From Iris pallida (lineage: Eukaryota; Streptophyta; Magnoliopsida; Asparagales; Iridaceae): 64,000 bases of DNA. Below the pieces are notes generated by a model. That model was not told the DNA's origin. It saw only the letters and a list, made by a program, of their open reading frames with translations, and did not search any database. Below are positions 28,854-40,168 of the stretch, in pieces. A program made the translations under genes and the position numbers. Position 1 is the stretch's first letter. Each line of letters begins with the position of its first letter. The stretch lies in NCBI GenBank assembly GCA_029216955.1, contig JANAVB010031417.1, forward strand, positions 18,508,219 through 18,572,218. Direction: 5' to 3'.

Positions 28854-29906
28854 TCGTCAACTCTCGCGCTTGTTTTTTTTTTTTTTAATATGACTCATGT
28901 CCTCGTAAATCTTCCAAAGGTTTGATTTGATTAATTTTACACAGTTTGTCCACTCTTGCATAGTCTTGGCCATTTCGCAATTAACGTCTTGTTGTTTATG
29001 TTCACACTAGTAAACTAACATTTGAAGAGATTTTTATTGTGTGGGGAGTACTGTACATTTTTTGACGGATTCTGTCCAAAGTGGAGAGTACTATATATTT
29101 TTTGTAAAACTGTGAGGTGCACCGTAAAATTAGATAAACAAAGTGGACGTCAAGTCAAAAAATTTCTATTTTTATTTGTAGTTGTTTGCCTTCGAAGCTA
29201 AGACTACGTAACTAAATATCCTATCCAACTCAGATATTAAGTAACAACTTGTTACCACTTCTCATTGTTTTGCCCCCCTAAATTATCCTTCAATAGTGAC
29301 AATAGTCAATTATAATTTTTCCCCTTTTGAGAAAAAAATATATATATCAAAATCCTCAAAATCTATCCCTTATTTATTCTTCCAGATGCATGCTGACTTC
29401 TAGACCAAATTCTCCTTCCCTTCTTATCCTAGCAAACTCTCACACCTTCATGTTGGCTATCTTAGGATTAGGTATATATGGCTACAGGTCCGGACTTAAT
29501 ATAAGACTCATGAGACAGTTGTCTTAGATCCAAAATTTTAGATGGCACCATTTTTTTATACTATTTAATGTATATAAGTTCGATTTTGAATAAAAATAGC
29601 GCAAACTCGTTCTAATCATTTTAGTTCGCATAAAAATGTTCCGTTTTTTGTTATAGGTTATCAAAACGTCATATATTAGAATACCAAAGACAAATCAGTT
29701 AGTCAGACTACAACTTTTTTGTTGTGTTTCTTTGAGGTATAAATTGAACAACAAAATAAGTTCTAATTTCACTTATTAGTTTGAAACATCTTCAATTTTA
29801 TTAGTAATTCGCTATGTCATATATTATTTTGGATTAAAAAAATTTATTTACTGTTCTATTTCTTAAATTTTGTGTTGATATATAGTATTAATGTATCATC
29901 ATCGAT
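28854..29906. other. AT-rich intergenic DNA
   Basis: No gene or bounded repeat recognised. It ends with TCGAT (29902-29906), the left target duplication of the outer retrotransposon. Confidence 0.5.
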
Positions 29907-32902
29907 TGTCACGCCCCAGAACCAGAATACTGGAGAGCGGGAGAATGACTCAGCCAGCTACGTATTACGGGTAGATGAATACCGTATAATACGATCAATG
30001 CTGTCTAACCAGACGAGGGGGTGCATACTACATGAAATTCTTACTATGGTCATTTTACATCTATTGTCTCAATCATTCAAACAAGAAACAGAAAATAGAG
30101 AACATGTAAGATAAAGCAGTAAGGCGTCCCAAACGCTCAGTCAAAATGTTCTTGAGATCTGGCTTTACAAAACATAGCCAGATGGTATAGTAACATGTAC
30201 ACAATTGTTATCAGCTGCAGTCTGACTTTAGTTACAATTATGCAAAAGTAAGTGCAAGACAATCCGACTAACATGTCGGTGCCAAACGGCTAAGTATGAA
30301 GTAAATAACAAAACGAGCGGTGAAGTAAGGAAACCCACTCGAGTCCTCCTGCGATCATTCCCCTAGTATTGACCATCTTGGAGGTAGAAGTAAGCTAAAT
30401 CCTCGGAAACTGGCTCTAAATCTGGCCATGCAAAACCAGAGAGGTTAGACCTCTAATAGCAAGTACCACAAGGGAGCACGATATGAAGGACTAAACCAGT
30501 AAGTAAGAGAATATAATAATAGATCTCTGCTTTCCACTAGGATTCACATAACATCACGACACTTCGAACCAACCTCCCAACCAAACAAGGACAGAAGTTA
30601 GCCCGTCATGTCCTGACATTCTGATCATCTCAGTTAGGCAATAGAGTAGGTACAGTACACAAATAAATTATCTTGAACGGCCAATCAACTACTACGGCTT
30701 GCTATTGTGAGCCCCAAGTTATCCTGGAATTATGTAAATAGGGATTCCTCAGTTCTTACTATGTGCGAGCAAGGCTAGTCTATCCAGTCAATCAATTGCG
30801 CCAATCATGTAATTAGATGAGTCCCAGCGGGACACCCGCCGTTAATATAGCATGTACAATAATATAAGCAGATACCGTTCCCTGTCCGTGTGACAGATTT
30901 ATAATATCTGTGGGAACCAGCCGGCCTGTCGGGCACTACTAGTCCCGAAGAGGGCTGCCATGTAAGAACTCAGGAATCTATTCTCTCCATGCCATCATTA
31001 TTTTATTTAACTTAATAGTCCCTACGTTGAGTGAAGTTCTATGCCGTAGATCATGGTCATTCAAATGAGTACTTTCGTACGGGGTACGATATGCGCAACT
31101 CTACAACGATACCTGTGCGGCTAGGTTGTAGGTCTCACATAGCGTGATGCAACAATCAATTCTAGCCACGGAGTAATCATGCCTTGACCATAAAGTACAC
31201 ATGCTATTTTTTGTAAGATAAATAAATAACTAAATAAATAAATAAATAATTTGAAGCCTGCATGTGCCTGTATGCCAATATTCGGGATCGACTAATCGAG
31301 TACAATAGTCTATTACATGAACGTGTCTCATTCATTCAATTCAATAAGACGACTAGCCAGTCTCTTAGTTCCAACTAGGAACACATGATCAATTATTAGT
31401 CAATGTCACAATCATTATCAATGGTGACAAGGCATGAAAGTCAATTAGTATTGCATGGGGTCGAGTCTATAACTCCTCAGAGTTAAGTTCCAGCCTTACT
31501 GGGTATCCATGGATCAATCAGGACACAAGGCGCATTCCATACAACAATCTATATTAACAATATTAACATGTCATGATTTTATCAAGTTCATGCCAAAAGG
31601 CGTAAGGATATAATAGAAGAATTATCATGCCATCATTAAATGAATAAGTTATAGAACAAATAAAACACCCAGGTTAGAAAGTCACGCCAACAAGTCTAGG
31701 CTAAGGCCCACAAGTCACGCCAAGTCTAGCAGGTTGGAGTGAGCGTGTAAACAGCGTGAGCGTGAAAAGTGGTTCACGTTGGCACGCACAGTGTGAGCGT
31801 GAAGGGAAATTCACGCACTCATAAGTGAACTTGAAGAATGATAAGAAATTCACGCACGCACAAGTGAGCGTGAAAAGTGGTGACAAGAAATTCACGCACG
31901 CACGCAAGACGTGAGCGTGACTCAAAATTCACTCTGGCACGTAAGAACGTGAGCGTGACTAAAATCCACGCTAACATGTAAGAACATGAGCGTGACTAAA
32001 ATTCACGCAGACACGTACAGACGTGAGCGTGACTAAAAATCCACGCTAACATGTAAGAACATGTGCGTGACTAAAAATCCACGCAGACACGTAAGAACGT
32101 GTGCGTGACTAAAAATCCACGCAGACACGCAAGAACGTGTGCGTGCCTGAAAATCCACGCAGACACGTAAGAACGTGTGCATGACTAAAAATCCACGCAG
32201 ACACGTAAAAACGTGTACGTGCCTGAAAATCTACGCAGACACGTAAGAACGTGTGCGTGACTAAAAATCCATGCAGACACGTAAGAACGTGTGCGTGCCT
32301 GAAAATTCACGCAGACACGTAAGAACGTGTGCGTGCCTGAAAACTCACGCTAAGTTGGAAGATCAAAACCCATGAACAGCCGAGAATACAACATCTTAGA
32401 TCTAGCAAAAACCAGCCAAAGAAATCAAAAATGCTAAGTAGTAAACTCTCTCAGAATCATGAGAGGAAGAGAAATGAACCATAAAAATGGTTCTCCAAGC
32501 AAGAAACAAGATTGCACTTGCCTGCTGTTGGGTTGGTGGAGAGAGTGATGAGGAGGAAGAAGAAGTAATGGTGAAGAATGAGAGTTATGAGGAGAGAGAA
32601 GGAGATGGAAGCTTAAATAGGAAGGATGGTGGTAGGTGGGGGTTTGGGTCGGGTTGAACCATCATGAACCCGAAACCCTCCATGAACCCGAACCACAAGC
32701 AAGACTAAAGCAGAAAATAACAGCAAGAAATAAAATACAGAAAATAAAATGCAGGAATAAAATTGCAGAAAATAAAATGCAGATAATTAATTAACGTGAA
32801 ATTAAAGGGATTTAAATACAAGATAATACATGATAAATACTAAATAAATATACATGAGTTGTACATGTATAAAAATACGCATTCTGGGAACGGGGAGTGA
32901 CA
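29907..32902 (-). repeat. 3' LTR of the outer element
   Basis: The plus strand reads TGTCACGCCCC ... GGGGAGTGACA. On the minus strand a TATA-like TATTTAAG (about 32612-32620) is followed ~95 bp on by the conserved GGCAAGTGCAATCTTG (32507-32522). A 38-bp tandem array occupies 31740-32350. Confidence 0.95.
31740..32350. repeat. 38-bp tandem array in outer left LTR
   Basis: The unit is GACTAAAAATCCACGCAGAC plus ACGTAAGAACGTGTGCGT, with a GCCTGAAAATCC variant. Units at the left are more degenerate (TGAGCGTGA / AATTCACGCAC). Translations of this array are artefacts. Confidence 0.92.
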
Positions 32903-32916
32903 TATCTACCCACCTT
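32903..32916 (-). other. Polypurine tract of the outer element
   Basis: AAGGTGGGTAGATA on the minus strand abuts the 3' LTR start TGTCACTCCCC, the position of the plus-strand primer. The same AAGGTGGGTAGAGT precedes the LTRs at 38232 and 42907. Confidence 0.75.
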
Positions 32917-33140
32917 AGAAAAATTCCGTCCTCGGAATTTCAAATCCAAGCAGGTAGAAATATCGGAGTTAAACTAATACAGGCAATTCTAGTGAGCAAG
33001 CAATCATTATTACCATATCAAAAGCAAGTACTATATATGTAAATTCATCATTCTACGATATCAAGTAGCTCTACCCATAAGGTGATAAGCATGAAGAATC
33101 AGGACAATCAAGGTATACAGAAAGAGATATACCTTGTGAG

Positions 33141-35453
33141 TCAAACAGGTGTGGATATATACCGTGATCGGATATCATCCTCACGTTTCCACGTTGACTC
33201 TCCCAAGGAGTGATGACCCCAAGCAACACGGACAAGACTAATTGTTCGGTTCTTGAGTATCTTCTCTCTTCGGTCCAAAATGGACACAAGCTGTTCCTCG
33301 TAAGACAGGTTGATACCAACAACCAGCTCCGAATGATCGAGGACATGGCTTGGGTCCGATACATACCTACGTAATTGAGATACATGAAACACGTTATGCA
33401 CCTCTCGTAACGAAGGTGGAAGGGATAAACGATAAGCAACATCGCCTATCCGATCAAGGATAACAAATAGGCCCACGTACCGCGGACTCAATTTCCTGCG
33501 AACGCCAAATCTAATGACCCCACGAGTAGGTGAGATCCGCAAGAATACGTGGTCCCCAACAGAGAACTCTAACGGCCTACGATGCTGGTCCGCCCAATGA
33601 CGATGTCGGTCCTGCGTAACTCGAAGTCGCTCTCTAATTCCCTTAACCACTTCAACCGTCTGAACAATCATTTCTGGGCCTAACATTTTTCTCTCTTCGA
33701 TATCATCCCATGCAAGCGGCGACCTGCACTTCTTACCATATAGTGCTTCAAATGGCGCCATCTGGATACTGGCTTGATAACTATTATTGTATGAGAACTC
33801 AACTAAGTGCAGGTGACTCTCCCAAGACCCTCCAAAATCTAGAGTGCGAGCTCGTAACATGTCTTCTAAAGTCTGAATCGTCCTTTCTGATTGTCCATCC
33901 GTCTGCGGATGGTAGGCCGTGCTAAACCTTAACTTGGTGCCCAGACTATGATGTAAACTCTTCCAGAAATGTGATGTAAAGCGGGTATCTCGATCCGACA
34001 CAATACTGACAGGAACTCCATGCTGCCTGACTATCTGTTGTATATACAACTCTGTCAACTTTTCTGTAGATTGTCCTACTCTGAAAGGAAGAAAATGTGC
34101 TACCTTCGTAAGTCGGTCCACTATTACCCAAATAGCGTCCTTACCACTTGGTGATCTCGGTAAATCGGTCACAAAGTCCATTGTAATATGCTCTCATTTC
34201 CATTCCGGAATAGGAAGCGGTTGCAATAATCCAGCTGGCCTCTACTGTTCTGCATTCACTTGCTGACATACCAAGCAACGGGAAACAAATCTAGCTATCT
34301 CCCTCTTCATCCCGTTCCACCAGAAATGCTGCTTGATATCTTGGTACATCTTGGTCCCTCCAGGATGAATAGAATACTGAGAACTGTGAGCTTCTGCCAT
34401 AACCTCCTGTATGATATCTCCACTAGGCACATATAGACGTGATCCAAATCTAAGTGTACCATCTTCATGAATTCTCATCTCCTTCCTGAGTCCTGACTCA
34501 CATTCTGCCCTAAGCTTCTGAATCCTTGGGTCTTGTGCCTGAGCTGCCTTGATCCTGTCTACCAAGTCGGATTGAACTTGCAGACTTGTTAGAAGTCCTA
34601 CATCACTAGGAAGTATAACTTCGATGACCATCTCCTGAAGGTCTTCTAAGATATGTCTCTGTGTTGTCAACATAAATGCGCCGCCTCTCCTGCTGAGAGC
34701 GTCTGCTACTACATTAGCCTTGCCTGGATGATACTGAAGCTCCACGTCATAATCCTTAATCAACTCCAACCATCTTCTCTGCCTCATGTTCAGCTCCTTC
34801 TGAGTAAAGATGTACTTCAGACTTTTATGGTCTGTGTACATGTCCACTCGGTCACCATATAAGTAATGCCTCCATAGCTTCAGAGCAAACACTACTGCCG
34901 CTAACTCCAAATCATGAGTTGGGTAATTCTTCTCGTGGTCCCGAAGCTGCCTAGATGCATATGCTATCACCTTTCCATGCTGCATAAGGACACATCCAAG
35001 TCCTTTACCTGACGTATCACAATATACTGTAAAACCTCCGGGTCCAACTGGCAACGTAAGAATAGGTGCTGATATCAACTTCTGCTTCAAAGTCTCAAAT
35101 GATGCCTGACATTCTGCCGACCAAACAAATGGTACATCCTTCCGGGTTAAGCGGGTCATGGGTGCTGAAAGCCTTGCAAAGTCTGACACAAACCTTCTGT
35201 AATATCCTGCCAATCCCAAGAAACTCCGCACATCTGCTACGGTCTTGGGTACTGGCCAACTTTCTACTGCTTCTATCTTATTGGGATCTACTGCTACTCC
35301 AGCTCCTGATATGATGTGACCCAAAAATGAAATGTGATCCGACCAAAACTCGCACTTGCTGAGCTTGGCATACAACTGGTTCTCTCTCAGAACCTGTAAC
35401 ACTTTTCCGAGGTGGTCTTCATGCTCCTCTTCACTAGCAGAGTATACGAGTAT
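33141..35453 (-). pseudogene. Outer pol, C-terminal part: RT end, RNase H, integrase, chromodomain
   Basis: It begins at the insertion point with [20 protein letters not shown], which continues the RT palm after the active site. Then come the RT thumb ([11 protein letters not shown]), RNase H ([33 protein letters not shown]), the integrase zinc finger ([26 protein letters not shown]) and core ([33 protein letters not shown]). Last are the GPY-like tail and a chromodomain-like end (SYEEQLVSILDRREK, TISLVRVAWGHHSLGESTW). A TAG at 34242-34244 and a TGA at 34194-34196 cut the frame between zinc finger and core; both look like transitions (CAG to TAG, TGG to TGA). The final stop is at 33141. Confidence 0.95.
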
Positions 35454-38232
35454 TGTCACGCCCCAGAACCAGAATACTGGAGAGCGGGGGCGGACATAGC
35501 CAGCTACGTATAATAAAATAGAATCCATCTCACTATACGGTCACGGCTATCTAGAAATATGAGGGTTTATCTACAAGCTATCAGTCTCTTAAGGTCATAA
35601 ATTATCCTATTGTCTCAATCTCAATCAACTAATAATAATTACAAGATATCAGATCACCAAATATACAATTGTAAGGCGTCCCAAACATTACATATCCAGA
35701 TGATCATGAGGCTAGTCGTACAAAATGTAAGGACTAGCAAGAATTAAGTCATACATGATCAACCTCGAGTTGCCAATCATGTTTACAGTCCGTAGGCAGA
35801 CAGAAAGTAAAGTGCATCGAGCTAACAGGTGCTCGTCGGCTAAATGCCTCAAAAGAATAATGTACAATTACAGTGGGAGAACAAAAGAAACCCACTCGTT
35901 GCCAGGATTCCCTCTAGTGGTCACCATCTGGCTGGAAAGCAGGTAGATCCTTTGCTGCTGCTCCGGTATCTGGCCATACAAAACCAGCTGGGTCAGACCC
36001 GAGAAAGAGCAAGTGCCACAAAGGAGGCCAGGAAATAAGAACAAAAGCCAGCAATCAGCACAATAATAATAAGGTAATAAAGACAGGAATTAAGGAAAAA
36101 CATAACAGGTGATATACGATGAGATAACCATGGGACTATTCAGATAACCAGGTTACAACCCGTAAACCAAATAAGGACCGGAGTTGTAACCCTTCGTCTG
36201 AACGGAACTTAGATTCTCCCACCATTTATCGGTAAAATATAAGAAAATCATGACAGGTAGCAATTCTAGTACAGGAATCAAGACAAGACTAGACAGGTTA
36301 TACCTCATTCAATCAATCACGGCCAAGCAGATACTACGGCTTACTACTTTAACTAACTAGGATTATCACAGGCCTAATTACTAGCAAGATGCAATGAGAA
36401 TTCCAAGTCCGGTTACCTGTTTATTACTACCTGAGTGATCCCAGCAAGAAAAGAAAAAGATAGCAGGATGTAGCAGACACACTGTAGTAAGATACATGTG
36501 TCCTAAGGTACCACACTCGACGGCGGGCTGGAAGTACGCTCATCTCGACGGATATCAACAAATCCCATGTATATATATATATAAGGCCGGGACCAAAGGG
36601 GCAACAGGTAACTGGGGATTTCTCCATGAACTATTTGATCCATCTAGTCATTAACCTAGCCAAATTCAGCATGAATCCCTGACCGTGGAAACCAGGGATT
36701 CATGTCCTAGACATAATGTGAGACAAGACTGGTTGCTTACACAAGCACATTCAATACAATCACCCACGGTGTCAAGAATTCGCTTAGCATATCAAGTTAG
36801 CCGTCGCAACAGCGTTAAGTTATCAAGTCATGCTACAAGTCAGGAGTGCGCCGCCACGGGCCACTATCAAGTTATCAAGTCACAAGGATTAATTACAAGT
36901 TACAAGTTAGGTGTACACCCCACTGGGTCACTAGCAAGGAGATCAGAGAATACCAAAATCATAATCCACAGAAAATCCCGAGAACCATACTAGTCATAAA
37001 CAATTACTTGAAAACCGTGTTAGGCCGTGTCGGGTCAAGATAGTCGTGCTGTGTTGAACAGATCTCAGGAAAATCCAATCCATAAAAGAGAAACCAAGTC
37101 GAGAAATAAAACCAATACTCCTAGAGCCAATGAGTTAAGCAAGGGGTCAGGGGAGCAACGTACGCACAAGTCACGCACGCATGAGAGCTACGTACGCGAA
37201 AAGTCACGCACGCCAGAGAGCAGCGTACGCGAAAAGTCACGCACGCAAGAGAGCAGCGTACGTGAAAAGTCACGCACACAAGAGAGCGGCGTACGCGAAA
37301 AGTCACGCACACAAGAGAGCGGCGTACGTAAAAAATTCACGCAAGCAGAGGGCTGCGTACGTGAAAAGTCATGCAAGCAGAGGGCTGCGTACGTGAAAAG
37401 TCATGCAAGCAGAGGGCTGCGTACGTGAAAAGTCACGCAAGCAGAGGGCTGCGTACATGAAAAGTCACGCAAGCAGAGGGCTGCGTACGTGAAAAGTCAC
37501 GCAAGCAGAGGGCTGCGTACGTGAAAAGTCACGCAAGCAGAGGGCTGTGTACGCGTAAAAACACGCACGCAGGGTCTGGGTCTTCTTCTCCATGGCTGAG
37601 AAGAAGCTCCAATGGCTCCCAAAACTTCAAGGCATCACAACTTGGTCATCCGAACTCCAAATCCAGATTTCCAAAGTTCTAACCAGGGTGGAATTGAACT
37701 CTCTTCCACAAGAAAACATCAAAACCCATAAAAATCTAACTTAAGTAGATCAAAACCATACAAAACCGAAAATAGGAAAACCTAGATCTAGAGCAATGGA
37801 GACTCCAAATCACAAAAAACCAAGTTCTAATGTTGATCACCATGTCCTAAACTAGCAAATGGACAAATATAATGGTGTTCTCATGTGGTGGCAAGATGCA
37901 CTTGCCTATGGGTGTGGTGAGGAAGGAGAAGAGTGTTGTGTAGAGGAAGGAGAAGAAGAAATAAATGGTGGTTTATGAAGAGAGAGAAAAAGTTGGTGGA
38001 GTTATAAAGAGGGTGGGATGTGGTGTGTTGAGGGTGGAGAATAGGTTAAGGTGATCCAATGCTCATTAAACCAAACCAAACCAAACCAAACCAATTAAAA
38101 CCGAGCCATGACAAAACCCAAAATACGAGAAATACCAAAATTCTACAAATTAAGAAAAAATAAAAATACATGCCAAAATCCAGATACGAGTATAAATACG
38201 AAATACGAGAAATACGGAAAATGAGGGTGACA
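35454..38232 (-). repeat. LTR 1 of the nested array
   Basis: The plus strand reads TGTCACGCCCCAGAACCAG ... GAGGGTGACA. On the minus strand: TTTATAAC (about 38001-38008) as TATA candidate, then the conserved GGCAAGTGCATCTTGC (37891-37906). A 32-bp tandem array lies at 37160-37575. Confidence 0.95.
37160..37575. repeat. 32-bp tandem array in LTR 1
   Basis: The unit is GCAGAGGGCTGCGTACGTGA plus AAAGTCACGCAA; the left units are degenerate (AGAGAGCGGCGTACGC). The same arrays occur at 41872-42250 and 46540-46950. There are no unique spacers, so this is not a CRISPR array. Confidence 0.93.
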
Positions 38233-38734
38233 ACTCTACCCACCTTAAAAGAATTCCGTCCTCGGAATTTAATCAAGAGGCTAGAGATGTCGGGACAGCT
38301 ATACTATCGCAAGCAATCTATGCTACCAATCAATCACACAATTATACATGCAAACAAGGAATCGAAGTGCAAGGCATAAGGAAGATATTACACCTCACGA
38401 GCCAAACCGATTGGGATAACGTGATCGGATATCATCCTCACACTCCCACGTTTTGACTCTCCCAAGGAGCGATGAACTCAAGCAACACGAACCAAACTGA
38501 TAGTCTTGCGCTTAAGGTCTCTCTCCTTGGTCAAACAGGGACACGGGCCTCTCCTCATACGAAAAGGTTAAAGGTTATTGGTACTAACCTTTTCGAATGA
38601 TCTAGGTAATGGCTCGGGCCCGGGATATACCATTGTAATTAGGATACATGAAACATGACATGTGTCCCGCATAACGACGGTAGAAAGCAAGACAATGGGA
38701 CACAGATACCTCTCTGCCGATTCTGGATCTGGGC
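38233..38734 (-). pseudogene. Integrase-tail/chromodomain relic downstream of gag, copy 1
   Basis: The minus-strand sequence matches the 3' end of the outer pol. The frame following gag reads LSCFPPSLCGTHVMFHVS against LSLPPSLREVHNVFHVS in the outer element, then (through stops and a frameshift) SYEERPVSLFDQ, TISLVRVA and LGES ... EDDIRS. The TAA right after FHVS is shared by both copies. The segment joins gag directly, so the pol core was deleted between them. Confidence 0.85.
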
Positions 38735-39877
38735 CTAGGCCAGGGCGAACTGTTGTGGCCTCTGTTGCTGGAAGGCCTGAGCCTGAGACGGCAATGGACC
38801 CGGGAACGGGAGCTGCTGTGGTTGGTAAACTGGAGCTGATTCTGGTGCTGGTGCTGGTCCCATAACCGAGGGGCTAGTTACTGTCGACGATGATCTATTT
38901 CTGAACGGACAAGATCCTATCATGTGGTCCGGCGAACCACAAACCAAGCACAATCCCTGTGCTCTGCGGCACTCAGTAACAACATGCTCCGGCTTCCCGC
39001 AATGAGAACAACCCGTTGCGAAAGGCCGCTTCTGCTTCTGCTGCTGGGGATAGGTCGGGGCAGAATACTGTAAGAAGGTAACCGAATCTGTCCTCGTAGC
39101 TACAATGGTCAGGGCCCTAGCTGTCGGGGCCGGTGCTGAGGATTGGTTCATCTGGTCGTGAGACCGTTTTCGATCTCCGGTCCGGTCCGCTATCCTTCGG
39201 GAAGTGTACTCATGCCTCCTCGCTGCTCGCAAGACGGCATCAAAGGTTCTGTGCTCGAACTGCTCTACTGCCAATATGATCTCCAAGTGGAGCCCCTGCT
39301 GAAATCGCTGTGCTCTGTCTAGCTCGATTGCCACCAAGGTGGAAGCAAACCGACTCAACCTTGAAAACTCGGCCGCATATCCGTCGACCGTCCTGTTCAT
39401 CTGCCTGAGATTACTAAACCTGGTCTGTAGGTCATATCTAGCCACTGCGTCAAAGTACTTGGTCTGAAACATATCACTGAATACTGCCCACATGACAGGC
39501 GTACCTAAACTCGCTGCTTGCATAGCCCACCAGCTGCGGGCTAGGTCTAGTAACTGCAGGCGCACCACCGCCACCTTCTCTGCTTCAAGAGTCCTGGCTG
39601 CCTCTAAGATAACTTCAATGTCCTGTAGCCAGGCATCTGCAGCAATAGTATCCTCGCTGCCATCGAAGAAGGAAGGGTTCAGGCGCTTGAAATTGTTGAC
39701 CGCATTATTCCCTCGAGGACCAATTCCGCTCATAGCATCTTGTACTGCTTGCTGCAAGGCATCACCTCGACGGTCCTGAGATGCAAGCAACTCACGGACG
39801 AGCGCTATCAAGACCCCATCCTCTGACCCTGCTGGCTGAACTGGCTGGACTGGGGGCATTGGTTCTCCAGAAGGCAT
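38735..39877 (-). CDS. gag of the non-autonomous element, copy 1
   Basis: The open frame of 380 codons begins MPSGEPMPPVQPVQPAGSED; the frame is open further upstream without an obvious ATG, so the start is uncertain. Capsid landmarks are FDGSEDTIAADAWLQDIEVI, DLARSWWAMQ, MFQTKYFDAVARYDLQTRF and AAEFSRLSRFA. Two zinc knuckles follow, CSHCGKPEHVVTEC and CLVCGSPDHMIGSC, and a Pro/Gln-rich tail. The end ALA-TAG (38735-38737) corresponds to ALA-CAG in copy 2, so the ancestral gag continued into the chromodomain relic. Gag could package its own RNA while enzymes come from an autonomous relative such as the outer element's family; that is inference. Confidence 0.9.
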   Translation of the reverse strand: MPSGEPMPPVQPVQPAGSEDGVLIALVRELLASQDRRGDALQQAVQDAMSGIGPRGNNAVNNFKRLNPSFFDGSEDTIAADAWLQDIEVILEAARTLEAEKVAVVRLQLLDLARSWWAMQAASLGTPVMWAVFSDMFQTKYFDAVARYDLQTRFSNLRQMNRTVDGYAAEFSRLSRFASTLVAIELDRAQRFQQGLHLEIILAVEQFEHRTFDAVLRAARRHEYTSRRIADRTGDRKRSHDQMNQSSAPAPTARALTIVATRTDSVTFLQYSAPTYPQQQKQKRPFATGCSHCGKPEHVVTECRRAQGLCLVCGSPDHMIGSCPFRNRSSSTVTSPSVMGPAPAPESAPVYQPQQLPFPGPLPSQAQAFQQQRPQQFALA

Positions 39878-40168
39878 GGCTCGGGAGGCGGCTGCGGAGG
39901 ACTGATCTTGATCTTCTTGTTGTTGCTGGTCTGCCGGCCGAACTTCTTCTGGCTGATCAACATGAACGATGCCACTGAAGCAATGACGTCAGGAATATTA
40001 AGGAAGGACCAGGATAGAACAATAATGCAAGCATGTTATCAAGTCAGGGATCCAAGGAGATAAGAAGATACGAGAGAAGATCAAAGATGAGTACAGATTG
40101 AGACATCTATCTGGTAAACCCTCACATTTCTTGATAGACAAAACCTGCATGGGCTACCACTTAAACCA

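Noticed and set aside
37027..37428. Open frames with repeated Lys-Ser-Arg-Thr/Glu-Ser peptides
   Set aside because: Translation of the 32-bp LTR array on both strands; no sign of selection.
37160..37575. Regular 32-bp repeats resembling a CRISPR array
   Set aside because: Units are directly adjacent without unique spacers, lie inside LTRs of a plant retrotransposon, and occur in all three LTR copies.
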